Positions 9,773 through 19,805 of a DNA stretch of 64,000 nt are shown here, piece after piece. Positions within the stretch are counted from its first letter, which is position 1; each line of letters begins with the position of its first letter. A model generated the notes under the pieces. That model worked only from the letters and a program-made list of their open reading frames with translations, searched no databases and was not told the DNA's origin. This stretch comes from Azolla caroliniana (lineage: Eukaryota; Polypodiophyta), in NCBI GenBank assembly GCA_043228905.1, contig JBHGNT010000009.1, positions 17,856,001 through 17,920,000 of the forward strand, in the 5' to 3' direction. The translations under genes and the position numbers were made by a program.

Positions 9773-10908
9773 ATGCTATCAAGGGCACAGTTCGGAAACG
9801 ACATAACCAAATCCGATAATGAAGAAGTTTCCGACGACTACTTTGCTTTGGAGCACATATGTCGGGTGAACGTAATCCGAGAATTCCAGGAAGAAGAATA
9901 CGAGGGAGAAAGCTTGTTGATCGGGAAAGTGCTACAAGAAATCGAGGAATCATCGGACAATAAAGAGAAGAGAGACGAGATCCGAAGTAAGAAGCGGCAA
10001 GTCCGAAAGTTCTTCTTGGAAAATGGATTAATATGGAGGGAGCCGAAAAGACCGAATGGCATACCACTTCGAGTAGTCGGGACAAAAGAGCAACGAAACC
10101 AGATAATGTCTGAATTTCACGAATCCGATTGGGCTGGACATCGGGGAACATGGGCAACATTTGTGAAGATCAAGCAAAGATATTGGTGGAAGAATATGTA
10201 CAAAGATGTCGCGGAGTTCATGGAAAGCTGCGAGACATGCCAAGTCTACTCCGGGGTTCGACATCGAGATGAGTTACATCCAACATTCTCACCAACAATC
10301 AACTTCAAATGGATGGTCGACATTGTAGCCATGCCAACCGGGATCGGACAAAAGAAGTAGTTGGTGTTAGCTCGGGAAGATCTCACAAACCAAGTAGAAG
10401 GTCGAGCGCTACGAAGGAAAACGTGTTCTGCAGTATGCCAATTTCTTTTGGAAGAAGTGTTTTGCAGGTACGGGTGTGTAGGACAAGTGATTGCGGATCG
10501 GGGAGAATTCGACTCTAATAAAAGTAGGGAATTCTTCACCAAACATGGAGTTCGGTTAACACTTACAACGACATACAATCCGGAAGCCAACGGGAAGATT
10601 GAACGAGGACATAATCCAATCGTCAAAGCACTTGCAAAAGCATGCGACGGAAAGGTGAAGAATTGGTTGCAGATGCTCCCGTATGCACAATGGGCGGACC
10701 GTACGACGCATAGTTCCGTGACCGGTTTTATGCCAGCCGAACTCATGACCGGACAAGCACCGGTAATGCCAACGGAAACCTCAATTGCGACATGGACAGT
10801 GCTGTCGTGGAAGGAAGAGATGAGCCGGGAAGAACTACTAGCGGTCCGGATACGACAACTGGAGGGAAAACCGGAAGACATGCCATGTCGAAAGCAACAC
10901 GCCAACAA
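9773..10908 (+). pseudogene. Ty3 B integrase zinc-binding and catalytic core
   Basis: The HHCC-type region reads HESDWAGHRGTWATF then CETCQVY. The DDE core is visible as WMVDIVAMP (first Asp, about 10312), VIADRGEF (second Asp, about 10490) and NGKIERGHNP (Glu, about 10595). A TAG at 10358 interrupts the core. Integrase would insert the cDNA into the host chromosome. Element A lacks this block. Confidence 0.8.
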
Positions 10909-11334
10909 CAGGAAGCGCGATTCCGGAACAAAAGCCGATTCGACAAAAAGTATCGACTACGACCACGGAAGATTGAAGAAGGAGATTGGGTGATTGTCTA
11001 TGACAATAGTCTGAATCATCAACATACAACAATGCGGAAGTTCACAAAAAGGTGGTTCGGGCCATACGAGGTTCGGAAAGTTTTCGACAACGGAACTTAC
11101 CGACTATGCGAGTTGGATGGAACAGTACTACGGGTGCCTATAGCGGGGAAACATGTGAAGATTTTCAAGAAGTGGACTGACGAAGAACCTTATGTAACCC
11201 TAGACAAGACCGACATCGACATCGAGGAGCAACCGGACAAAGATCGCGGTGATATGGAAAACGAAGAAAGTGGACTACAACTTGTAGTCGACATAAGGGG
11301 AGAATTGGAGAGTGCTACGAATGAAGACGAATAA
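10900..11334 (+). CDS. Ty3 B integrase C-terminus with GPY/F module
   Basis: After a frame change near 10900 the frame reads RNKSRFDKKYRLRPRKIEEG, then KRWFGPYEV and GTYRLCELDGTVLRVPI, and an acidic tail to the TAA at 11332. It aligns with element A 4270-4602. No chromodomain is visible. Confidence 0.7.
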   Translation, partial: RQQQEARFRNKSRFDKKYRLRPRKIEEGDWVIVYDNSLNHQHTTMRKFTKRWFGPYEVRKVFDNGTYRLCELDGTVLRVPIAGKHVKIFKKWTDEEPYVTLDKTDIDIEEQPDKDRGDMENEESGLQLVVDIRGELESATNEDE

Positions 11335-11416
11335 CATGCATCGAGAACTTCGGCACATACCGAAGGATGTGCGGGTTCGGAAGGGGCGAGTGTCGAAGTG
11401 TAGTCCGCACACTACG

Positions 11417-11572
11417 TGAAAAATGTAAAAATAATATATCCGATTTAAGTACATATATATAAATAAAAGAAAATATTAAAATATTTATTACATGCATAGG
11501 GCAGGATTCGAACCCCGTACCTCCATGTAAATAAACCAAAACTTTACCATTGTATTAACTTATCATAAGTGT
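11417..11572 (-). repeat. SINE-like segment, second LTR copy
   Basis: The minus strand carries the same A-box-like and B-box (11504-11514) elements as the copy in the 5' LTR. Presence in both LTRs means the segment was there before this element transposed. Confidence 0.55.
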
Positions 11573-11899
11573 TATAAGTATAGATTTAATAGATATAAGG
11601 CTTTTATTTATACTTACCTTTATTAAACGGTAAATCATGCATTTTTAGAGTGCGTGAATACTTTATTTACAAGAAAAATATAAACCAGTAAAAAAATACC
11701 CGTGCACATGTAGCGTGCATGAGCACTATATTTACGAAATAAAATCATAGTGGAAAAAGCATCTCATGCACATCTAGTGTGCATTAACACTTTAGAAAAA
11801 GCAGGAAGTTATGCTTAGTCTCTCCCATCCTTCTATAAGGAGGAGAGAAAGATATACATGGGGGTTGATTATTTTGTGAAGATTGACCAATATAATATA

Positions 11900-12212
11900 G
11901 GGAAAAGTATCAGGATACCCTTGGAAGTTCGTCTATTTACCAAAATGCCCCTAGAAGTTCCAAATTTACCAAACTACCCCAATGTCCAAAAAATTACACT
12001 TTATAAAGTAATTATACACTCAAATCTACAAGCTCTATTTACCAATGATGGAAGAAATGGACCCGAACTAGCCCTATTTACAAAAGATTTGAGTGTATAA
12101 TTACTGTATAAAGTGTAATTTTTTGGACATAGGGGTAATTTGGTAAATTTGGAACTTCCAAGGGCATTCTGATAAATAAAAGAACTTCCAGGGATATCCT
12201 AATACTTTTCCC
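11900..12212. mobile_element. Fold-back MITE with TA target duplication
   Basis: The ends GGGAAAAGTATCAGGATA and TATCCTAATACTTTTCCC are near-perfect inverted repeats. Homology continues inward for about 130 bp per arm, so almost the whole 313 bp is a palindrome. Comparison with the uninterrupted 5' LTR (about 5657-5682) shows that only TA was duplicated, as in Tc1/mariner-type insertions. The termini do not look like Stowaway ends. It encodes nothing convincing. Confidence 0.85.
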
Positions 12213-12435
12213 TATAATATATTTGTGGGATTCACGAATTTTTCATCTAAATTGTCTCTTAGTATCTAAATATTGATTAAATATATTAAACTCGTGGGAT
12301 TCACGAGATTCATAACTTATCTCTCTTTCTACCTATTCATTACTAGCCTTATCTCATATTCTTCTTTCTCCTAGTCCAAAACCTCAATGGTTCCCACCCA
12401 ACTCACACGACGATCCGGAGCCAAAAGGCACGACA

Positions 12436-12862
12436 ATGTTAACATCCTGTGTCATTTCTATGGACTTCAATGCCAATACGTTGGAGTTTGAGAAGTGTCA
12501 GGTGGTTTTGGTGCATGAGATCTTTAGAGAATAAGATATTGTTTGACTACCTCCTTCACTTCAGGAAAGAGTATCTAGATTACCTCAAAACCTTTTGGCC
12601 ATGGTTATTCGGCACAATTCAATATTCTACATGTCGAGAAAAAGGGGGCTGATTTGAGTTATTTCTGAAAGAGCTTATGATGGGACTAATTTGATTCACA
12701 AGAATGAATTGAACCTTCTCAAAGAGCAGTATGTTGGCCTAATGAATGGTAAAAAGCCTCCAAGTTTTGAAGAAAACAGGTTCATAGAATCAAGTATTTG
12801 TTTACATAAGAACAATAGTAATGTCGCTTGCGGATGAAGATGTTGAACTTCATGCTCCGGTG
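12436..12862 (+). pseudogene. PORR-domain protein fragment (plant organelle RNA recognition family)
   Basis: Across three frames the sequence reads CQVVLVHEI, then SLENKILFDYLLHFRKEY (from about 12517), LAMVIRHNSIFYMSRK (about 12597) and AYDGTNLIHKNELNLLKEQY (about 12674). This order matches the end of PORR proteins: a VHELLSLTLEKR-like helix, an HFRKEF segment, an LVRHPELFYVS-like segment and a KDPLLxIKxxL-like helix. PORR proteins bind organellar introns to promote splicing. Internal stops and frameshifts make this a pseudogene. Copia-1 is inserted at its downstream end. The identification is from memory of the family. Confidence 0.65.
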
Positions 12863-13096
12863 TGTTGGAAATTATAAGGAAAATAATACAAAGTAATAAT
12901 AACTAAATTATAAAACAATAAAATAATAAAATAATAAAAATAAACAGTTATGACTGTTACGAACAATCACTTTTGTAAAAGACACATTCATTCTATAAAA
13001 CTAAATATACACGCCTCTCTACAGGCAGAGAGGAACCATAATTTTTATCTATCTGTCTCTGTATCTTTTTATCTCTCCCTGTCTCTGTTTTCAACA
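12863..13096 (+). repeat. 5' LTR of Copia-1
   Basis: It is 234 bp, begins TGTTGGAAATT, ends TTTTCAACA and is directly followed by the tRNA-iMet primer site. Confidence 0.93.
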
Positions 13097-13239
13097 TGGT
13101 ATCAGAGCAGGTTCCTTCTTTCTAGGTGACACCAAAATTCTCTCCACAGAAAACAACAGATAATATAATAGGCTAGAACTTTAGCCTCTTCTAAGACCTG
13201 CACAATCTTGTATTTTAAACAAACAAATCTCTCACAGCC

Positions 13240-14100
13240 ATGGATCAAGCAACGCCTTCCTCACCCCAAAACTTTATGTATAGAAAAACTGCAATTAGCA
13301 AATTGAATAATATAAACTATAGAGTTTGGAGTAGCAAAATGACTCTCCTTTTCAAACAACTGAAATTATGGGTAGTAGTTGAAGGCAAAGAAACACAACC
13401 CAACACATTAAACCCGAACTACCCCGCATGGGAAGAAAAAAATCTAGCAGCAAAGTTGGAAATCATGTCAAACTTGGAGGATCAACAAGCCGACGTAATC
13501 AGAAATTGCAGCACTGCAAACGCCATGTGGATCGACTTGAAGAACGAATTCGAACCAACTATAGATGGAAACCAGGTCATGACTCTAAACTCATTAGTCA
13601 TTTTAAAAATGCACGAAGAAGATGAAATGAATGCATTTATAAACTCATGGAAACGCAAATTAGATGACTGTCTCATGTCTGGGGTAGAAATCGAGTCAAA
13701 GTTGCAAAGGCTTCTTTTGTTAGGTGCACTACCACCATCTTGGAGCACTTTTGTGACCACCCAAAACTTCAATACAAACACAACTCTCATGGACCTAATT
13801 AATTGTATACGAACAAGAAGAAGTCATGAAAAAGGCACGTCGACTTGAACAAACACAACACACATCAACAATGATAGCATACCGTGGAAAACAACCCTAT
13901 CAAAACCAAAGAACGGAATATAGGCCTAGAAACTATCTTGACAATTCTAGACCACAAGTTGGAGGCATCATATTCTCACAAATTTTTTGCACCATTTGTA
14001 ATAAATCTGGACACACAAACAATCAATGTAGGTTCAGACAAATGAAAAATAAACAATCATATCAACGACCTAGATCTCGAGTAGAAGCCCACCTAGCTGA
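13240..14100 (+). pseudogene. Copia-1 gag with CCHC knuckle
   Basis: The ATG at 13240 opens a 202-codon frame with the plant Copia gag signature (NNINYRVWSSKMTLLF, then VILKMHEEDEMNAFINSWKR and LLLGALPPSWSTF). It shifts frame near 13830. The next frame contains the zinc knuckle CTICNKSGHTNNQC near 13990. Gag forms the cytoplasmic particle. Confidence 0.85.
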
Positions 14101-15590
14101 AGAAATTTCAGAAAATGAGTCATACCCAACTGAAACAAATAGTGAGGAAAATGATGATGGTTATGATGACCTCTTGCAAGTTTTCTTTGCAGAAGATTCA
14201 ACTCCAGAAATCAATACAAAACAACAACCAAACAACACTTGGTACTTCGATACTGGTGCCACCCATCACATGACAAATAATAAACAATCTATTAGAAACT
14301 ACAACTCCTTACCCGTACCAATCCCTATTGTGTTTGGTAATAATGGCAGCCTAAATGCCTTAGGAAAAGGAGACGTAAGCTTTCTCCTACAAGACAATCA
14401 ACTCCTCACAATAGACAATGTCTATTTTGTTCCTGGAATCACGAAAAATCTATTATTTGTTTCTCAAGCAACCAAAAATTGTACCTCCATAAAATTCAAA
14501 GAAACATATGCACAAATTAAGCATAAGTCACCAAATGGACAGAAAAAAAGTACATCTGTAGGCACCTTGATAAAGGGCTTTATCGCATTCCATGTCCACC
14601 AACACATGCAGACATAGAAGCACTTTATGCATCCACAAAATAAAACCATGATCTTAGCATCTTATGGCATCATAGACTTGCACATATAAATTTACAAGCC
14701 ATTAAAACTCTACAATCAAAAAACATGGTTATTGGTCTCCCTAAAGATCAATTCACAACTTCTCTAGACCTCTGCGAAGAGTGTCTTCTTGGGAAGATGC
14801 CTCATCACTCTTTTCCACTACGACAAAGTAGAAGTCGATTCCCATTGCAATTAGTCCATAGTGATCTTTGTGGCCCTTTCCTGACATCGTCAATAACTGG
14901 ATCACATTACTTCATCGTTTCATAGATGACTATAGTAGATTCACTGTTATTACATTTCTTAAGACAAAAAACCAAGCACTTCAAGCACTTAAAAATTACT
15001 CAACATTAGCTGAAAATATAACTAAAAGAAAAATACAATTTCTACAAACTGATGGAGGCGGCGAATACAATTCCAATGCCCTCATGGATTTTTGCAAATC
15101 CAAAGGAATTCACCACCGAAAATTAACACCACAAACTCCTCAACAAAATGGTATTGCAGAAAGAAAAAATCGTAGCTTACTAAATGCTGCCCATAGCATG
15201 CTAAATGCCGCAAACCTAGAGCCAAAATTCTGGGAGGAAGCGGTTGCAACCGCTTGTTACATTCAAAACAGAATTTATCACCACTCGATTGGACTACATA
15301 CACCTTTTGAAATGTGGTATGGTCACAAACCTCATTTACAAGACCTTAAAATATTCGGATGTATTGCTTTCGCTTGTGTACCAGAAAACAAAAGAAACAA
15401 GTTAAATGCAAGAGCACAAAAATCCATCTTCGTTGGATATGGAGACGCACACGGTTACAAGGCCTACCAAATCTACAACCCAGCTACCAACAAAGTTTTC
15501 TTTAGTCAAAGCGTTATCTTCAACGAATTTGACATCCTAAAAAATCAGAACCAAAAATCAAAAAATTCAGAAATTCTAATTAACTTACTG
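14101..15590 (+). pseudogene. Copia-1 protease and integrase region
   Basis: Protease: WYFDTGATHHM with catalytic DTG near 14246. Pre-integrase: LWHHRLAHINLQ near 14662 and CEECLLGKM near 14773 (HHCC). Integrase core: FIDDYSRFTV near 14920, LQTDGGGEYNSN near 15042 and PQQNGIAERKNRSLL near 15130, giving D-D-E. KIFGCIAFACVP and SIFVGYGDAHGYKAY follow. The parts lie in three frames, so this copy is not translatable as one polyprotein. Confidence 0.85.
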
Positions 15591-15799
15591 CAGAAAATGG
15601 TGCACCTCCCGAGCCAACCAACAGCACCATCCAATGGTGCCTTCCATCTGGCCCTCCATCACCACAAGAACCATCAATCACTGATGGAACTCCCACACCT
15701 TCACAAGTCTCCTTTAATCTACTACCATCATCTTCAGAAGCCACGTCGGGCAACATTCCACCGCCAAACAGAGATCACGGCACAGCCGACCACACTCCC

Positions 15800-16951
15800 G
15801 TTGTGTCCCCCACTCGTACCGCTCCACCACCGTCGTCTCCTGAAGCCGCCTCGAGCAGCATTCGATCTCCAAACAAAGATTGCGCCATCGCTATGAACCA
15901 CACTCTTGTAGTTGCTGAGCATACAAATTTTGCCTCTCCTCAATGCCATAGTTTTTCTCCTTCTATCCCACATAATACATTAATGTCTCCTAGCCAAACA
16001 TTAAGACCTAACACTTCCCCATTAGACACTCCACCCACGTATGACACTTATAACATAGACATGACATCCCCAAGACGCCTTAGAAGACTTTCCGACATCT
16101 ACAAAGAGCTAGATGAATTAAAGTGTCATTTTAGCGACCTCGACCCTAGCAACATTGGTATTTTGGATAAATCTGGCCTTGATGAAGTACCCACAAAAAT
16201 TGACTGTGAAGAGCCTACAACCATAGAAGAAGCTCTCCAAAGCTCAAATGCAGAAATTTGGATTACCGCCATTAAAAATGAAATGCACTCTCTCACAAAA
16301 AATGAAACATGGTGTCTAGTGCAAAAACCTCAAAATCGCACAATTATTACGTGCAAGTGGGTACTTCGAATTAAGCGAGACTCGCATGGAAATCCCATTC
16401 GATTTAAAACACGCTTGGTTGCTCGAGGCTTCGCACAAGTACCCGGAATAGACTTCACAAAAACCTTCAGTCCCACACTTCGAATAACATCTTTTCGACT
16501 ACTTGTGGCCATCGCCGCTGCTCAAAAGCTCGAACTTCATCACTTGGATGTTCAAACCGCTTTCCTTCATGGTGATCTTGAAGAAGAAGTCTATATGAAG
16601 CAACCTCCCTACTTTGAGAATACAAAGTTTCCAACACACGTTTGCAAACTAAAGAAGTCCATTTATGGCCTACGACAATCACCTCGAGCATGGTACTATC
16701 GTCTCCATATATTCTTAATCAAATGTGGATATAATAGACTTAAAAGTGAACCAAACATCTATTTTAGAAAATTAGCATCTAACTTTATCATACTAGGGGT
16801 CTGTGTAGATGATTTTCCCCTCCTCTCAAATTCTCTATCTTATTTAAATTTTTGCGAACAAGAACTAAAATCAACATTTCCTATCACCGATCTTGGACCC
16901 ATGACCTATTTTCTAGGAATAGAAGTAAAAAGAAATACAACACTAGGATAA
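15800..16951 (+). pseudogene. Copia-1 reverse transcriptase
   Basis: One 382-codon frame includes a Ser/Pro-rich lead and then EIWITAIKNEMHSLTKNETW, CKWVLRIKRDSHGNPIRFK, HHLDVQTAFLHGDLEEEVYM and KKSIYGLRQSPRAWY. The active-site block is GVCVDDFPLLSN (about 16797-16832), with CVDD in place of YVDD. It stops at TAA 16949, where the sequence should continue into the connection domain. Confidence 0.88.
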
Positions 16952-17842
16952 ATATCACTCTCACCATCTCGGTACATTGATAATATTCTAAAACGTTTTG
17001 ACATGGAACACTGCAAACCCATCTCTACACCACTTCCTACCACACTTAAGTTCTCCATTGAAGATAGCCCAAAATCACCCATAGAAGAAACCGAAATGAA
17101 AAACATTCCCTACAGACAAGTAATAGGGTCCATACGATATCTAGTAAGTAGCACCAAACCAGATCTATGCTTTAGCACCGGACTACTATCACATTTTATG
17201 ACTAACCCCGGTCCTAAACATTGGCAAGAACTTAAAAGAATTCTTAGATATCTTAAACATACTAAACACTTGTGTCTTATTTATCAATCCACGCATTCGG
17301 AATCGATCCAACCAAAATTGTGCGGATGGGCAAACCCCTCAACTCCTCTTCATGGTTGGTGTGATTCCGACCGGGGGGGGATGTGGATGACCGAAAATCT
17401 ACAAGTGGCTACGTTTACACCTTTGTCGGAGGAGCAATCGCGTGGAGGTCGAAGAAACAATCTACAGTTTCACTATCGTCAACAGAAGCAGAATATGTTG
17501 CTGCCACTCTAGCTACAAAAGAAGGAATCTGGTTGAAAGCTATATTGGAGGAAATTAATCTTTCTGAAGAAAAACCAATAGAAATTTACTGCGACAACCA
17601 ATCTTGCATAAAGCTCGCAATCAATCCACGAATGAGCGACAATATAAGACATATATCATTCAAGCACCATTTTCTAAGGGACCAAATTGAAGAAAAGAAA
17701 ATAAATTTGAAGTTCACTCCATCAACCTCCATGTGGGCAGACTTCTTTACAAAGTCGGTGCCAAACCATAAACACGTACAATGTTGCAAGAACATTGGGC
17801 TTCTCAACTTCACCAACACTGAAGACAAAGATATGGAATTTT
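16952..17842 (+). pseudogene. Copia-1 RNase H and pol C-terminus
   Basis: After the stop the same phase continues with YRQVIGSIRYLVSSTKPDL and KRILRYLKHTKHLC. A frameshift inside a run of G at about 17367-17377 moves it to the frame with STSGYVYTFVGGAIAWRSKK, SSTEAEYVAA and YCDNQSCIKLA. It ends EDKDMEF with stop TAA at 17842. The last bases belong to the L1 target duplication. Confidence 0.85.
17827..17842. repeat. Target-site duplication of nested L1, left copy
   Basis: AAAGATATGGAATTTT recurs at 24356-24371, flanking the L1. Sixteen bases match exactly. Confidence 0.9.
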
Positions 17843-17925
17843 AATAAACTTATGGAGATTGCAAGAAGAACTTGATAAAACAACATTGTCAAAGACATCG
17901 ACCTACGACTCAGCCGTGAGGAGCG

Positions 17926-19805
17926 ATGGCAGCAGAAGGATCTTCGAAAAACGACTCGGCTGCTTCAGAGCCTGCACAAACATCAGCCCCAAACCTTCTG
18001 GACATCAATGGGACACAGGTATGTCACGAACATCTATTTAATCGCATTGATGCTGAAACCGAATAGGAAACACAAGGGGTGGATAATCAAAATGGTCCTT
18101 CAATGCATACAATGGGAGCCTTTGTTCTCTCCCCGGAGGAAGAATGCCTAATGGAGAGTGAATTAACACGTCTTAAACGGGAATCCTTTGTGGTAAAAGT
18201 GGTGGGTAGTCGACCCAATAGAGCAATATTGCGTGATTGGCTCAAAGTTGTCTACAAGAAGACCTTGGTAGATTGAAGGACATTGCATTTATGGGAAAGG
18301 GCTTCTACCATGTTATAGTGATGCCGGAAACGAATGTATGCAAAATTGTTGAGAGCAGCCCACTGATTTGGCACAATGTGAGGGCCTATGTATTCAATTG
18401 GGATGCAAACTTTGACATGTGTAAAGCTGATGCTTATATAGGCAATCCTACAGTGGTAATGGCATTTTTTCCTGGTTTACCTAAGCAATGGGAATCCTTT
18501 CTCCCGGCCATTGGCAAAAGTATGGGAGGTCAATGCCTGGAAAAGACTCTTGCGGAGAGAATAAGTGAAACACCGAGGATCAAACTAATTGTTTCGGATG
18601 TAAAGACCTTACCGCAATCAATGTTGTTGAGCAGTAAACAAATGGCTGACCATGTACAAACTGTTGAGTATGTGGGACTCCCAGGGCAATGCTTTGCATG
18701 TAGACAGATGGGGCACATGGCCCGAGAATGCCCTAGAGGAAAGGAGAACATGCATCATGGAAATGGGAAGCAAGGACAGAAATGTAAAACAAGTCTGATG
18801 CAACAGAAAAATCAACGAATGAACCATGCATTGAGTAAGAATGAAGATGGATGGAAACATAACACCTATAAAGGCAAACAAAAAGTCATGGTCGGACAAG
18901 AATGGCTCCCACTTAGAAATAAGTATGCGCTCTTAACCTTAGAGGACAATGAATACAAACCTAATGAAAGGGAAGAAAGAACGAAGGCAACTCATGAGAG
19001 TAATTATGTGGAAGTAATTAATGATATGACGAAACTACACCAGGAGGACAACTTGGTAGGGGATGTTATTGGCCAGATGCTTCATGAAAGTATAGGCGAG
19101 GTAGGAGAATTAAACATAGGAAAGGTCGTAAGCCCATTGAAAGAGCAGTCTAAGTCATTGGTGACAACCCTAGATATTAAGGGGATAGCAAAAATGAAAA
19201 GGCACATGCGTGCTAAAAAAGAGGAGATGAAGGGGATGGAAAAAAATAAAGGGATGCGTAAATGGCCAAGAGTGAACTGGAATCTTCAATACAAGGCGGG
19301 CCCCCTCTCGAATACTGGACAACAGATCAAAGTGAATCTGACGGGCAAAAAGTGGTTCAAGGAACTATGTGGAAGTGAGATGAAGAAGGACAGCATATGT
19401 AGAGTCAATATATATGGCAAATGTAGTGATGGAGGGGTTGCTGGTCTGTCCTATATTTTGGCCTTGGGAACTAAGGAGCCACATAGTAGAGAAGAAGCCC
19501 TCAGGTGTTTGGAACAACAAATGGATGCTTATGTAGACGCATCATATGGTACCGCACTAGGGATGAAAATGAAAAGACAATGGAAAGATGCCTTGATTTG
19601 GAGTTCGGGCAAGGCGAATGAACAAGGCATATGCTTCATAAATGTGAAATTTAGGAAGCTTCCTAATCTGATAACGGAGTTCATGGTATACGTCCCTGAA
19701 ATGCTGACACAGTTGGAAGAGGAAAATCTCCAAGATTGGATATTAGCTACCATATTGGAAGCGGAAAATGCATTGGTTGGGCCTCAGAAGGTGCAGCTTA
19801 TATGA
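17926..19805 (+). pseudogene. L1 ORF1: DUF4283-like and CCHC RNA-binding protein
   Basis: The ATG at 17926 opens the frame. A TAG at 18064 replaces codon 47, and a frameshift near 18265 links LKRESFVVKVVGSRPNRAIL to the phase reading GRLKDIAFMGKGFYHVIVM. The N-terminal half resembles the DUF4283 domain of plant L1 ORF1 proteins (WDANFDMCKADAY, FFPGLPKQW). A zinc knuckle, CFACRQMGHMARECPRG, lies near 18690. It would bind element RNA as an RNP. The stop TGA at 19803 overlaps the ORF2 start as ATGA. Confidence 0.85.

Larger units (their letters stand above)
5189..12435 (+). mobile_element. Ty3/gypsy retrotransposon B, full length but degenerate
   Basis: This is the same family as element A, with all domains in order. 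The paired LTRs are 5192-5887 and 11417-12435, the latter enlarged by a MITE. A primer-site-like block lies at 5892 and the purine tract GGAAGGGGCGAG just before 11391. The coding frame carries several stops and shifts. No matching target duplication was seen (CAAAG on the left, ATGTT on the right), and the element abuts the end of A, so the left junction may be rearranged. Confidence 0.85.
11417..12435 (+). repeat. 3' LTR of Ty3 element B, interrupted by a MITE
   Basis: It is homologous to 5192-5887. The extra length is the 313-bp palindromic insert. It ends GGCACGACA before the PORR fragment. The purine tract GGAAGGGGCGAG lies about 26 bp upstream, so the true LTR start could be TGTCGAAG at 11391. 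Confidence 0.75.

Noticed and set aside
11858-12100. 80-codon frame in the 3' LTR of element B
   Set aside because: It lies in the MITE palindrome and is not shared with the other LTR.
1-12435. Possible endogenous pararetrovirus
   Set aside because: LTRs, primer sites, purine tracts and an integrase with GPY/F module identify Ty3 retrotransposons; no movement or pararetroviral coat protein is seen.
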